Assembly: GCA_022410635.1 (NCBI GenBank)
Contig: JAJVDF010000457.1
Coordinates: 198,826 to 262,825 of the forward strand
Reading direction: 5' to 3'
DNA length: 64,000 nucleotides
Source of the DNA: Tretioscincus oriximinensis
Lineage: Eukaryota; Chordata; Lepidosauria; Squamata; Gymnophthalmidae
The position numbers were made by a program, and so were the translations under genes. Every line of letters begins with the position of its first letter. The stretch's first letter is position 1. The notes beneath the pieces were generated by a model. It did no database searches and had not been told where the DNA came from. It saw only the letters and a program-made list of their open reading frames with translations. Shown piece by piece: positions 1-12,400 of this stretch.

Positions 1-79
1 CTTTGCCCCCCCCCCCCCGGTCCAGCTCTGCCTTCACATATATAATCCACACATTAACAATTATTGTTTGCTCTTTTAG
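1..79. other. intron end of collagen gene with poly-C tract
   Basis: A run of about a dozen C residues near the window start is followed by an AT-rich polypyrimidine stretch ending in a TTTTAG acceptor directly before the first recognisable collagen exon at 80. Nothing else is visible here. Confidence 0.6.
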
Positions 80-2471
80 ATGGACGATACAGGACTGTTT
101 CGAGTTATCACTATCTATGAGGAACAAGATAATATTGCAGCCTTACAAACACTTCAGCAGTGTGCCCTTTGCTATGGTAAGAACATCTGGGAGAACGTTG
201 AAATAACAATTCCTTCAATGAGAATTCCTTTTTTNAAAAATATATTTTTCAAATAATTGCTTATTTGCAGATAAATGCAACCCAGATGAATCTTGCTTGC
301 GTAATGAACAGCCGCCTCGTTCTGGCTACATAGATGCTGCTTTTATTTTAGAAAATTCAAGAAAGATAAAAGCTGATGAATTTAAGAAANTGAAAGATTT
401 CCTAATCCTGACCCTTGACAACTTTGAGCTTTCTTCTAATCCAGAGGCCTCACTGATAGGCGACAGGGTAGCTGTGGTGAGCCATGCTCCACTATCATTT
501 GAACCTCCAACTAAGGGGAATCCAGTAAAGACTGAGTTCGATTTTGTGAAATATAATAGTAAAATAAGAGCAAAGAGACATATTGAGGAATCGATCCAGC
601 AACTAAATGGCATTCCTGCTCTTGGGCATGCCATACAGTGGACAATGGACAATATTTTTTCTAAGGCACCCAATCAGAGAAAACACAAGGCTATCATCGT
701 TGTTTCAGTTGGAGAAACAAGTCAATGGGATAGAGAAATGCTGAGCAATGCCTCTCTGAGCGCCAAGTGCCAAGGATATGCTATATTCGTCCTCTCATTA
801 GGAAAAGAATACAGTGATCTTGAACTTGGGGAACTGGCAAGCCGGCCCCTGGATCACCACTTAATACAACTTGGCAGAAGTCATCAAATTGAACTTGGAT
901 ATGCAGTAAAATTCCTGAAGCCATTTCTACGTCTTCTAACATGTAAGTTAATACAATATTTCAGAGTTTACTTTCAGAAGGGCTTTTGGTTGGTGATAGT
1001 ACTGAGTCTTTTGCTTATCTCAATCATAAGTACCCTCATTTATTAATTCCCTAAGCACCTACCCTTTAATGAATAAGGTTAGTAAATTCCTTAAATGCTT
1101 TCAAAAAACAAGGAACATTGTTAATCTTTAATGAGGTAAGCAGTGCATCAGGGAAAAAATAAAGCATGTAAAGAAAAGAAATGAACAATCTAACAAAAAA
1201 GTGCAAGTCTCCAAATTAGAATGAAGTTAGCTGTGATGCCATTGATGGAAGAAAGAGCCACTCAGGCAAAAAGTGACTCAGCTNTTAAGTGTTTATTCAG
1301 CTACTGGAACCCGAGTTTGGTCTGCAGTGATTGTCCTCTGGTAGAGGAGCTCTTACTGTATANCAGCCAATCACTGCAGCCAATATTTCCTGCTGAAACT
1401 CATGCAATTATATACAGTTCTTGCAAGAGCAAGTTTTCCCTCCAAAATCCCAGGGAAAATGACCAAGACTCAACCATGTTCAAATACAGTTCAACCTTCC
1501 CTCCAAAACTAGATGAGGGAACAAACATATAACAGTATAAACAGTAAACTATATACATATACCTATATACATGTCATAATACACCATGACATTAGCTTTA
1601 ACAAAGAGCTAGACAATTCATGGAAGAAAGGTGTTTTCATGGAGGGTTACTTTAATTGCTACTTAGATTTTGCCTCCAAGTTAGAAGGACAGGCAGGATG
1701 CCTATAGTAACTAGTTGCAAGTTGAGAGCAGGTGAAGGTTTTACCTTTGTCTTACTGCCTTTGTTACGTTACAATGTGGGTATCTGAATGATACAGTGTT
1801 AATAGTGTTAATACTTACAGTGTTAATAGTTCATTTGCATATGTTCTTTGGGCACAAATANGAGATTACTTGTAAAATTTCCTAATGATTCCTATCATGT
1901 AGTATATGAAATATTGTTCTTAGACATAATCCTAGGGTTTGGGTTATTAAAAGAAGTCTATTTTACTTTTAGGAGGAATAATTTTAAAATCTTTATAGGC
2001 TGACCAGATGACCCCTTTTTATTTGGGGGGGGGGCGGTTTTGGAGTGCCTCCTGTTTTTTCCTGTGGAATTTTTTTTAAATTTTTTTTGTTTTCCTCAGC
2101 AAAAACCGGGAGGCACCCCAAAACTGGATGTTCACACCCACACCCACAAAAGGGGTCATCTGGTCAGCCTATTATTAGAACCCCTAGGTTTAGTTTTTCT
2201 AGCTCTCATTAAGATATCAAAAAGAAATTCATTAAAAACAGGTTTTGTAAAAAATTAACTTGAAATCAACCTGCCTCATTTACTAAACTTAGCACTAGCA
2301 AAAGAACTATAGTCCTTATGCTCACCATTGCAGTTCTCTTTGAAATACTGTTTTACACCTCTAATCTTTGTCTTGATAGATGGAGTTAATAGCTACCCAC
2401 AAGCTCAACTCAAAAGAAGATGTGCGAAATTTAAACCACAAAGGCCTGTGCTGCATCAAACACCAGTGTAA
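80..2471 (+). CDS. COL6A6: collagen type VI alpha chain (COL6A6-like), C-terminal exons, 5' part outside window
   Basis: This is the 3' end of a collagen VI alpha chain, an extracellular microfibril protein. Exons by splice sites and phase are 80-176, 271-942 and 2380-2471. The joins at 176/271 (codon D) and 942/2380 (codon Y) keep one frame. The large exon encodes most of a von Willebrand factor A domain: an opening strand (DAAFILENSRK), a central GDRVAVVSH, a KAIIVVSVGE strand and a FVLSLGKEY strand, then a short tail with N-x-Y-P and a Cys. The MIDAS-like site is degenerate (E-N-S-R-K rather than D-x-S-x-S). The frame stops at 2469-2471. Alternatively a good donor (GTAAGG at 2468) could join an exon starting at 2682 after TCTACAG, which stops at 2701-2703. 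The triple-helix part lies upstream of the window. COL6A6 is preferred over COL6A5 because human COL6A6 is the convergent neighbour of PIK3R4. Each N in an exon leaves one residue uncertain. Confidence 0.78.
943..1995. other. penultimate collagen intron, no recognised feature
   Basis: AT-rich sequence between the VWA exon and the last exon. Open frames at 1221-1532 and 1513-1707 have no recognisable domain and lack splice context, so I call nothing here. Confidence 0.5.
1996..2171. mobile_element. short hAT-like MITE with TAGGCTGACC termini
   Basis: Inverted termini of about 20 bp (TAGGCTGACCAGATGACC at the left, its complement at the right) enclose a G/T-rich interior with runs of G and T. 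The same termini occur at 53356-53525, where an 8-bp target duplication is intact. Here the flanking 8-mers no longer match. It lies about 200 bp before the last collagen exon. Confidence 0.7.
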
Positions 2472-2988
2472 GGATTTTTTCTGGAATTATTTTTCTGTTG
2501 TGACTGGATATTGGTTATTAAGCATAGGAATAGAAAAGCCATAGCATCAAAGTATATAGATGAATTACATTAGTTACATATTTGATTGGCATTTAATCTA
2601 GAATTCTTGACTTTAAAGTTTTATTTAGATGAGATTGTGTTGTTTCAACCTTCTGTGTTTCTGTGTATCTCTGCTCTACAGACTGTCAGTATATAAGATC
2701 TAAGGGCAGGTAACAATTATAATGAAATACATTTTTAAAGAAGTAAAATTAAAACTAAAAACCATATAGTAGCCAGAGAATATCTGTCTTTTCAGATGAT
2801 GACAATGGTAAAGAGGTATATAGTCAGGAATTGTCTGATCATGTTAGCAAATGAAGAAAGACATTTCTGCAATTTANGGGCTATGACATGCATACCCCAG
2901 AAGTCCTCTCATGATCATCTAAAATTGATTCCAAAGTGCGGAAGATTTCTCTGACAAATTTTAATTCATGAGCGTATTTGTTTAGAAG
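2472..2988. other. 3' flank or UTR of the collagen gene
   Basis: This follows the probable stop. A possible alternative small exon (2682-2709, flanked by CTCTACAG and GTAACA) lies here. Otherwise it is AT-rich with no recognised element. Confidence 0.4.
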
Positions 2989-3452
2989 TCAATTTCAGAG
3001 AAATAGCCGTGTTAGTCTAGCAGAAAGTCCAGCAAAGGAGCTAGCAGCACTTTGAGACTAACTTGAGAAAAGTGGTTGGCATAAGCTTTCGTAGACAGGT
3101 CTACTTCTTCAGATGCTGAGGGACTAATGNCANGGTCAGGTATTTATAGGGAAATGTGTATGGGAGAAGACAAAGCATATGCAACTGTAGGGAGTTGTTG
3201 CCCCAGGGACTTTTTTACATAAGAGGATTAGTCCCTGCTATTTACCTGTTTTTTTAAGGAGATTAGTTCCTGCTATTTACCTGCAATTCAACACCTCCCT
3301 ACAGTTGCATATGCTTTGTCTTCTCCCATACACATTTCCCTATAAATACCTGACCCTGACATTAGTCCCTCAGCATCTGAAGAAGTAGACCTGTCTACGA
3401 AAGCTTATGCCAACCACTTTTCTCAAGTTAGTCTCAAAGTGCTGCTAGCTCT
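2989..3452. mobile_element. palindromic (fold-back) insertion, copy 1, with 12-bp target duplication
   Basis: The element opens with TCAATTTCAGAGAAATAGCC. Its left arm, through the segments GTTAGTCT and ACGAAAGCTTATGCC (read on the opposite strand), returns as a complement at about 3290-3450. The central loop has two copies of a motif containing CCTGCTATTTACCTG. A direct repeat TTTGTTTAGAAG sits on both sides (2977-2988 and 3453-3464). No transposase or poly-A tail is visible. Related copies are at 35641-35811 and 51691-51877, with a non-palindromic relative at about 50505-50640. Confidence 0.72.
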
Positions 3453-3464
3453 TTTGTTTAGAAG

Positions 3465-4825
3465 GAGATGTTTTGTTTCATTTTAAATGTCTACAGACCA
3501 CCTATTTTGCAAGGACCCTTCTCTCCACCCATTCACTCATTTCCACTGCTGTCTTTACTGGAAGATCCTTAGACATCCTTCTGCTCTCCAAAACCAGAAG
3601 CAGAAAAAAATTAAGGCTAGAGTAGGATCAGGACCCTGGACCAGATGCAGAATGTTATGTAAGAGTTTGACAGAAACTATTTCAGAACCATGGGCAGTAC
3701 CATTTTTGTAGAACAAAGTGCCTCATCACATTAGCTTACCACTTAACAACTTCATATTATAGAACAGTCTGGAGAAAAGGAGAGATCACCTGATTCCTGA
3801 CCAGAAAATATAAGAAGAACCAAGACTGTTGTGGCTCTTTCTAGCAGCTGCAGTAACGGAATTAGCTCTGTTGTTTTTTCCTTTTTAATTTTCTCCCTTT
3901 TATAGAAAAGTAAAGAATGAGATTACTTCATGAAAACTGGGATAGTACTTTGCAACTTTAAAGGCTATAGAAGAGAGTAATTTTTACGAGCTGCAGATTA
4001 TAATGTCTGTAGCACCTAGTGTGTGTGTGCGTGTCACTTTTCCATATCCATTAAAGCTGCAAAATTTTATTCCAGTTCTTATGTGACAATCCTAGGCTAT
4101 GAGGAAGAGGCTACTGTTAAACTGTCTGAGGCAGCACTGAACAAAATCTCTGTGTTGCATCCAAATATTTTCAAACATGTCAATCTTAGAATGTCTTCTG
4201 TTGTGTTTAGTCTTGATTTTCTAGGTGATGACACCATATCAAAGCATGCTGAGGTGTTTGGCTTTTCTAGAATATCTATGGATTGATTTAAAGCTTCTGA
4301 AAATTAATAACACATCATGGTAAGTAAAGCTACATTAAAAAGAAAATAACTCTTATGTCTCACAAAAGGAAAGGTATTATTAGAAGCCAGAGGTACAAGT
4401 GTATCTTGGTCTTATACAAATCAGTAGAGCTGTCATTAAAANAAAACAAAGGAGACCCTGCAGTTTACTGGATGTGTAAAAGAGGAAATTTAGCAGTTAT
4501 AACTTAATTTGCTGAACTTTCCTGCAATTCTCGTATCCTGTTTTTGTGGCAACTGTACAAATCAGTTAACAGAGTTAACAGGCTGTTCTCTTTCCCCATT
4601 TTTTCACTCCTACTGTGCACTGGATTCCCCATCAGCTACTTATGATAGGCTTTACATGATAAGCAAGCTCTGTATTATCTATTAATACTATTAGTGTTGC
4701 AATGCTGGGGTTCAAATATAGTAGTGCTTGTTGCTATATTTGTTCAGCTCTCAGAAGCCTTTACTGACACCAAATGGTAAGATATGTACAGAAAAGACAG
4801 CAAGCTTGGAAGAGCCCATACTTGT
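3465..4825. other. intergenic, no gene recognised
   Basis: Mostly AT-rich single-copy-looking sequence. An 87-codon plus-strand frame (4023-4286) has no identifiable domain or splice context and is not called as a gene. Confidence 0.5.
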
Positions 4826-5376
4826 TCAAGAATAATATTCCTAATAGCATCTTTTTAGCACGGCATAAGCCTGTGTGTTTCCTCTGTGGTATTTATTTGT
4901 TTACAGTTCTATCCTGATTACTTGGGAGAACATTTAATAGATATCTAATTCTAAATCAGAGGGCCAGTTTGGTGTAGTGATTAGAGTGTTGGACTCTTAC
5001 CTGGTAGTCTCCCGGTTCAATTCNCCACTTCTCCATGAAAGCCAACTAGGTGACCTTGGGCCAGTCTTGAACTCTCTCAGCCCCAGCTACTCCACAGGGT
5101 GTCTGTTGTGGAGAAAGCAACAAAATCTATGTGCGCCATCCTATGGTTGGCCGTCCTGAGACCTTCGGGTATAGGGCGGGATACAAATACAAATAAATAA
5201 ATAAATAAATAAATAAATCTTAACTTGCTTATCTGCAAGATTTAAAATTAGAGATCTATCCAATGCTCTCCAAAATAATCAGGATAGAACTGTAAACAAA
5301 TAAATACCACAGAAGAAACACACAGGCTTATGCCGTGCTAAAAAGATGCTAAAAGGAATATTATTCTTGAACATTT
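4826..5376. repeat. inverted duplication with a SINE inserted near its centre
   Basis: Sequence 4830-4955 (from TGTTCAAGAATAATATTCC through GCACGGCATAAGCC to TTACAGTTCTATCCTGATTA) reappears as its reverse complement at about 5245-5374, with only a few mismatches. Between the arms is a SINE (4961-5219). The outer limit of similarity on both sides is the TGTTCAAG motif. It may be an old palindromic DNA element or a local inverted duplication. Confidence 0.75.
4961..5219 (+). mobile_element. tRNA-derived SINE, squamate ACA/Sauria-like
   Basis: The tRNA-like head GCCAGTTTGGTGTAGTG...GGTTCAATTC provides A- and B-box-like promoter motifs. It is followed by a conserved body (GTGACCTTGGGCCAGTC-type, GGGCGGGATACAAATA) and an (AATA)n tail. 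It lies between the arms of an inverted duplication. Confidence 0.9.
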
Positions 5377-6767
5377 TAATGTATGTTTAGATCTGCAATC
5401 TTAAACTGCAAATGTTACTAGATTAAAGAAAATCTCCAGATGTTCCTGGATAATGCTCCTAACATTTACTCATATAGTCTGGCAACATCTGGAAGGTCAC
5501 ATTTTGAGATCCCTTATCTAGGTCATTCCATAAGGAACTTTAGGGATGTGATTGGAATCTTCTGACTTCCTTTGATGAACTTTTACTTCATTTTCAGGTT
5601 CTCAGAAATTAACAGTTCAACAATTAGATTGAAGAATTATACTCTGCAGCGCTTTGTCAAGAAGTACTGTTGGTTGCTGAGAGGATGCAAAATAAGAGTA
5701 ATGACAAGACAGGCCAATACAGTTTTCATCTAAAGCTTCATGGCTTACTTGGTTGTGAAAAATCATGAACAGAAAAAAAAGAGTTCAAAATGGTGCTTTA
5801 ATTTACAAGGGTTTCCTGTTTATTAGTACAAAGAATGTACATTGGGTCAACCAGTATGTTGCAGCTGGACACTTGCAAAATCAGCCACAGATTTTATAGA
5901 TGCTGAGTGAAAGGTCATATCAAGAAATTGCAAACGTTTGTCACACTCTGAACAGGTTTTATTATTTTTTTAAGAATTACATTCATTCTCTGCNTCTGAT
6001 AATGGTGCTTTCTGAGGTTGAAGCAGCTGGTGCTACAATGGTGTGAACTGACACTGACAGATTGTATTTATCAACTGTGATTTTACAGTTTAGNGCTAAA
6101 CATGCTGCACTAAAGGCAATTCTGCACTGGCTGATATATTGGATCAGCTTGTGTACAAAGAGCTTCTCTTTCTGCATGCTGGTTGCTCCGCTTTCATTAC
6201 ACCAGGAAATGAAAGGGAAGATCTTGGTTATATAGAATTGTATTTTGGATAACAGTCTCTGATATTACATAACACTGTAGTTTAAACGAGCATTAAGTAT
6301 GGCAGACTATGCCCTTTGTGTTGGCTATGACAATTTTGCAGTTTGGATTCACAGAAGCAGGTTAATTTTGCAAGCATGAGATGAGCTAGATCAGTACACT
6401 TAAACTCTTGACCTACTCCAGAAGCTCCAAATAAATGTAAATCAGATTGTTCTCAGAATAAAATGGTGCACACACAGTTCTAGTAATTCTGCTATAGCAA
6501 CATTCAGATCAGCAATTTTCAGCTCATTGGACCTCTTAATGCAAGGCTTAAGAAAGAATAAAGTCAGAAACACAAAATGAATTATTTTTGTATCTTTCCA
6601 CAATAAAAAAGTGGTTTGCAGTCTTCCTTTACCTGTATCTTTGTGTTTTTGAGAGAGAGCAAATAGGTAGTTAATCCTAATTTCTCAGCAATGTAATATT
6701 ATGTTTGTAAACCTAGTTACAAATAAGCGCTGCTATGTTGGAATAATGTAATACTATATTGTTATAT
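5377..6767. other. intergenic, AT-rich, nothing recognised
   Basis: No domain, repeat end or RNA gene was recognised. The short minus-strand frame at 5983-6177 has no support. Confidence 0.5.
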
Positions 6768-8500
6768 AAGAACATAAGAAGGGCCATCCTGGCTCAGGCC
6801 AGAGCCCATCTAGTACAGCATTCTATCTCACACAGAGGCCCACCAGATGCACCTGGGTAGTCCAAACAAAGCAAAGCAAAATATGCACCTGTTCATGATT
6901 CCTGCAAATGGCATTTCAGGAGCACTACCTGTTGCTCCATCCCAGAGGCAGCATTCAGACATCCATCCTAGTACCCATTCATACCCTTGGTATCCATAAA
7001 CCTGTCCAGTTCTGTCTTGAAGCTATCCAAGGTGTTAGCTACCACTAGCTCTTCAGGAAGTAAATTGCACAGGCAGATGACCTCTGGGTGAAAAAATACT
7101 TTCCTTTCTCTGTTCTCACTTTTCTGCCCATCAATTTCAAGGAGTGCCCTCTGGTCCTTGTGTTGTGTGAGAGAGAAAACATTTTTTCTCTATTCACCCT
7201 GTCCATCCCATGCATGATTTTGTACACTCAAACGTCGCCTTTCGAGACTGAAGAGGCCTAGATGTTGCAGCCTGACTTCATAAGGGAGGTGCTCCAGACC
7301 CTTGATCATTCTTGTTGCCTTTTTCTGCACCTTCTCTAGTTCCATAATATCCCTCTTGAGATGTGGTGACCAGAACTGAACACAGAATTCCAAATGTGGC
7401 CTCACCACAGATTTATAAAGAGGCAAAACAACATTTGCTGACTTGTTTTCAATTCCTTTCCTAATTATTCCCAGCATGGAATTTTCCTTTTTTGCTGCTG
7501 CTGCACACNGGGTTGACGTCTTCATTGAATTGTCCACCAACACCCCAAGATTCTTATCACAGAAAGCTTGGTTCCCATCAGAGCCAGTTTGGTGTAGCAG
7601 TTAGAGTGTTGGACTCGTACCTGGTAGTCTCCCGGTTCGATTCCCCACTCCTCCACGAATGCCAGCTGGGTGACCTTGGGCCAGTCACAGTTCTCTGAAC
7701 TCTCTCAGCCCCACCTACTCCAGAGGGTGTCTGTTGCGTACAAAGCAACAGAAGCTATGTGCGTCACCTTATGGTTGGCCGCCCTGAGACCTTCGGGTAT
7801 AGGGCGGGATACAAGCACAAATAAATAATAAATAATAATAATCCGCTAGTAGGAGTAATTGGGGTTCTTTGCTCCCATGTGCATGACTTTGTACTTGCTT
7901 AAATTGCGTTTTCCACTTTGATACTCACTCACCCAATTTCAATAGATCACACTGGAGTGCCTTACTCCAGAGTGATGTACCCTGAACAGTTTAATGTCGT
8001 CAGCGAACTACTTCACTACTTATCTCTGCATCCAGATTGTTTATGAATATATTGAAAAGCAAAGGTCCCAGTACAGACCCCTGGGGTACTCCACTTCTTA
8101 CCTCTTTCCACTCAGAGGACTGTCCATTTATTACTACTCTCTATTTTCTATCTTTTAGCTCGTTTCCAATCCAGAACAAAGTCTGTCCTCTTAGACCATG
8201 AGTGTGGAGCTTTTTTGGGAGCCTTTGATGAGGGACTTTATCAAAAGCTTTCTGAAAATCTAGATAGATAATATCAACTGGATCCCCTTTATCCACATGT
8301 TTGTTAACATCCTCAAAGAATTCTAGCAAGTTGGTAAGGCATGATTTACCTTTGCTGAAGCCATGCTGAGTTTCATTCAGCAATGCATGCTTCTCCATGT
8401 GTTTAGCAATTTTGTCCTTAATTATGGTTTCCAACACTTTACCTGGAATTAGTGTTAAACTGATGGCTCTATAATTTCCGGGATCAGCCTGGGATCCTAT
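6768..8500 (-). mobile_element. CR1/L2-clade LINE fragment, interrupted by a SINE
   Basis: Read on the minus strand, this encodes pieces of a reverse transcriptase (Y-L-D-F-Q-K-A-F-D-K-V-P-H-Q-R in 8141-8437) and the C-terminal region (S-V-V-R-P-H-L-E-F-C-V-Q-F-W-S-P-H in 7190-7543). It ends at the 3' side with the family's CTTCTTATGTTCTTAT tail (6768-6790). Frameshifts and an N interrupt it. A SINE at 7581-7843 sits inside. Comparison with the copy at 27178-30572 shows the two LINE halves are contiguous without it. Confidence 0.88.
7581..7843 (+). mobile_element. tRNA-derived SINE (ACA/Sauria-like) inserted into a LINE
   Basis: Same head, body and (AATA)n-type tail as the copy at 4961-5219, with GGTTCGATTCCCC as B box. 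It interrupts a minus-strand LINE after CCCATCA, so it is younger than that LINE copy. Confidence 0.9.
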
Positions 8501-9452
8501 ATAAGATCATAAAATTATATGATGCATGGACAAAATCACTTGCTTGAAAGCAGAAGTCACATGATGGTTTCCAGTTCACTTCAGCACCTGATTTCTCAGA
8601 ATGTCTAACTGAGAATTAGAGGAGTAACAATTGTAATTTCTCGATTTTTGACAAAGTAGAAGCTAAATTTTAATTCTCCCAAGGTTTTCCATATATATGC
8701 TAAAGAAGAATCCTGAAATCAAACAAACATACACACAAAAAATAGTTTNTGTAAGCTAAGACTCCTCTGAGTTGTAATAAGAAAGAAGGAGAAGATGTGG
8801 CCAGAGGGAGCTGGCCTTTACTCTTTTCTGAGAAGCCAAAATCTGAGTGACAGTATTGCATCCAGCCATAAAGAACACAAGGAGAAGAAGGGTGGAAAGA
8901 GCAGAGAGGGTAAATTTGACTCAAGGTGAAGTGGGAAAACTGAAAAATGTAGATAAAGAAAGATGAATGAACTCAACATCATTTATGTGGGTATGAATGA
9001 GCTGGCCTAGAATAGCCTGAGTTCTCAATGAGCCAATAAACTGGACTAAACTGTTTATACAACTGATCCCTAAAATTTTAACAGGTATTTTATATGATCA
9101 AATGCATTGTAGAAAAGGCCCACCTCATTCTTTTGTTTTTGAACATCTTGCCGAATACCAAAGATAATTTTTACCTGAATGTTTTGTGCCTCAGTAATGA
9201 TACAAATAACAATACTTCTAACACACCTATTCTTCTAGACATCTAATTATCCAGTTATAAATGTTTACCTATAGACTAGCTGCAATAAATAAAACAAGCT
9301 TCTGGCTTTTGCAAATTAGGTAAGATACTCTTTAACTATCCACAAAACAGTTCACTCTGGAAAAAGGAGCAAAACTATGAAGGTAAAGCTTGAAAAATCT
9401 CAAGATCGTACTTTACACAATCACAGTACTGCCACCAAATGGACAGAATCAG
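8501..9452. other. intergenic, 3' of the FAM13-like gene
   Basis: This should contain the 3' UTR of the minus-strand RhoGAP gene that stops at 9453. I do not find a clear AATAAA on the minus strand within the first few hundred bases. No other feature was recognised. Confidence 0.4.
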
Positions 9453-12400
9453 TCAGTCTTGATTTGGTTTCTGCATAGCTTCTGGATTATTGCTTTCCTC
9501 CACATGCAGGGAAGACAACTCAGTGAAGACATTCTGTGGGAAAAGAATAACGATTGAAAATAAGTGACTGTCCAGAAACACCAAGGAAGGAAATAATGTG
9601 ATGTAGGCAAATATGTATTTTATTTCACAGTATTTATATTGTGGTGAAAGCTCAGTTAATAAAGCAAATGGCTGGAACGCGTTGGGTTCCAGGTCTGATT
9701 CCCATTATTTCTCCAGAAGAAGGTAATGGGAAATCACTTAATTTGCAACNTGGATGCATACATGTGACTCATGACTCTGCTGCAATAGTGAAAAGTGCCT
9801 TGAAGAGGCCTCTTGCTGCTTCAGTAAGCAGCATAACAGCTCCATTGTCCCCACCTAGGCCACATCTTCAAATTTTTATGCCTGTGCAGAGAAGACATCC
9901 TCATCCTTCAGCTTTCACCACAGCAGGACCCCAGTTCAATAAATAATGAATAGTCCCCGAATCATGATTAACGAGGGTTTGCTTACCCGTTACTCGGCTC
10001 CTTAGCTTGCCTAAGGTAGCTGGATGCAATGCGTGCAGACACGTGTAAAGAGATTCACACGGACANTGTAGCTTGGGTTCAAAAGTGATCCAGGAGCGCT
10101 CACAGGGCTATGAGGCACTCCAGAACACAGGTGTGCACAGTCTTTTATTGACCTCAAATCAGAAGGCGTGGATTGATATCAAAAAAGGGGTGGTACAGCA
10201 CACGTGGGTCAGGGCGGACCCAGGTAGTGACACCTGTGTGACGCGTTTCTCTCCTCCCAAGGAGGTGCAGNCTTGTCAGGAAATGCCAAATATGGTATGG
10301 TGGTGAGATACAGGATGGACCCTCTTAGCCTGTGTTTGCCCTGGCTATTATTCCTAAATACAGGAATACAGTGACTCACCCACAGGAGTAAGGTCTTAAT
10401 GGTTTTCCTCCAGGCCACTATCAGGCTAAATGGTTTTAGCCCAGGTGCANGGCTTGGTAAACAAAGATTGCCCCTTTGCCACAATGGGTGTCATTAATCC
10501 ATTAAGACTGGCAAGGTTTCATGAATAAGATATGCCCTCAGGACAGGAAGGGAGATTTGGCTTCTCCTGTTTACTCCTGGGNCTGGGGTGACCAGAGATT
10601 TTTTCAAAATTTCCATACAGGCCTCACTTTGGCTAGCAAAGGTCAATCCAAGTATATTTTATATCAATATATTAATGCCAGTTAATATATGTCCCACATG
10701 GCTAACCCCAACATATGATGATTTTACACCTTTGAAGAACATAGATGTTCTTCCNTGCACCCTTCACACCCTTTTATGGGACATACAGACAAGACTTGAG
10801 TGTATTCCTAAGCATACTGAATGTCGTATCATCACACCAGGATATGAGCTTGGCTTGAGAGCTCTATTGCTTTTTAAAAAAATAATTTTATATATTAAAG
10901 AACTCAAGGTACAAATTGTATTACTGAAATCATATCATATCTGGAAATGTTCCAGAATATGTTAATCACTTCCTTGTACTGGCAGTAATTGTTTAAATGT
11001 CATACTCATTTGTTAAAATCAACCCACTGATAAACTTCCCATCTATGTGATGTGGCTGTATCAGAACCTTATCCACCACTGCCAAGGAGGTGATTCAAAA
11101 GCNTGAACAAAGCCCACCCCCACCAGCACACATCCTGGCATAAGCCAGTGTACACCACCTCCCGCCATGGGAGCTGCCAGCACCAGCTCTGAGGGAACGG
11201 AGGACAGCAAGGTCCACCCTGGGCCCACAAGGGCCAGTAACACTCGCCCCCTCCTTTGCTCATTGCTTCACAGGCAGGCCACTCTCACAAGCTTTACACT
11301 AGTTTGATATGAAGNGTTGAACACTAAAGAAACACTGTTCTATTAAATGAAACATGTTTAGTTCCCCTGTTATTACAGCTTTCTACTGACATTGTTTATA
11401 ACAAAANATATATATACGCATATATTATTAGGCTCTGGTGAAGCTCCAGATGCTCTCTTCTGTCACACTGAGGAAAAACAGTGGGCAGGAGGTTAGTGGA
11501 TAGCTTCTTAAAGGCTGGAACTGCAGAATATCATTTTTATTTTCTTTTATTTATTTATACTCATACNCCTTCCTATACCCTTCCCTATACATCAATACAA
11601 AATTAACAAATTAAAAACAGTATAAAACAATATATAAAAGGGGGACAAAAATGACATTTCTTCAGCCAATGGCGTCTTCAAAGATCTTCTAAAAGAATAC
11701 AACGAAGTTTGATGCACCTTGAGGGAGAGACTATTCCAAAGACTGGGGGCAACCACCAAGAAGACTCTGTCCCAGGTCCCCGCTNTATTTGCTGTTGAAA
11801 GGGATGCCTCCCCTGCTGATCTTAAAGCACAAGCAGGTTGATATGGGAGAAGGTGTTCCTTTAAATATTTGGGGCCCAAGTTATTTAGGTCCTTATAAGA
11901 TAAAGGTAACACCTTGAATTGGGCTTGGTAGCACATTGGCAGTCAGTGCAGCTCTTTCAAGACTGGCGTGATGTGTGTCTGACCAGTTGCTCNGGTCAGC
12001 AGTCTAGCTGCTGCATTCTGCACCAGCNNCAGTTTCCAAACTGTTTTCAAGGGCAGCCCCATATAGAATACATTACAATAGTCCAGTCTGGAAGTTAACA
12101 GAGCATGGATTACTGTGGCAAAATCATTCTTGCTCAGAAGTGGCCACAACCNGCAAACCAGACGTAGCTGGAAGTAGGCACTTCTGGCCACTGCCTCCAC
12201 CTGGTTTTAAAACAAAAGTACAGAGTCCAGAAGCACCACCACATTTTACACCCATCCCTTATAGGGCAATTCTACCCATCATGGACAGGATGCCTCTCCA
12301 CTTAACAAACCCATGATGCTCTAACACACAGTACCTCCATCATGTCTGGATTCAGTTTCAATTTATTGACCCCCCCCCCATCCAACCCACAACTGCTTCC

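Noticed and set aside
4023..4286. 87-codon plus-strand frame as a small gene or collagen exon
   Set aside because: No acceptor in the right phase and no similarity to collagen VI C-terminal exons.
9960..10600. Endogenous retrovirus or solo LTR
   Set aside because: An AATAAA-like signal and composition are suggestive, but no paired ends or target duplication were found, so it is only mentioned as possible.
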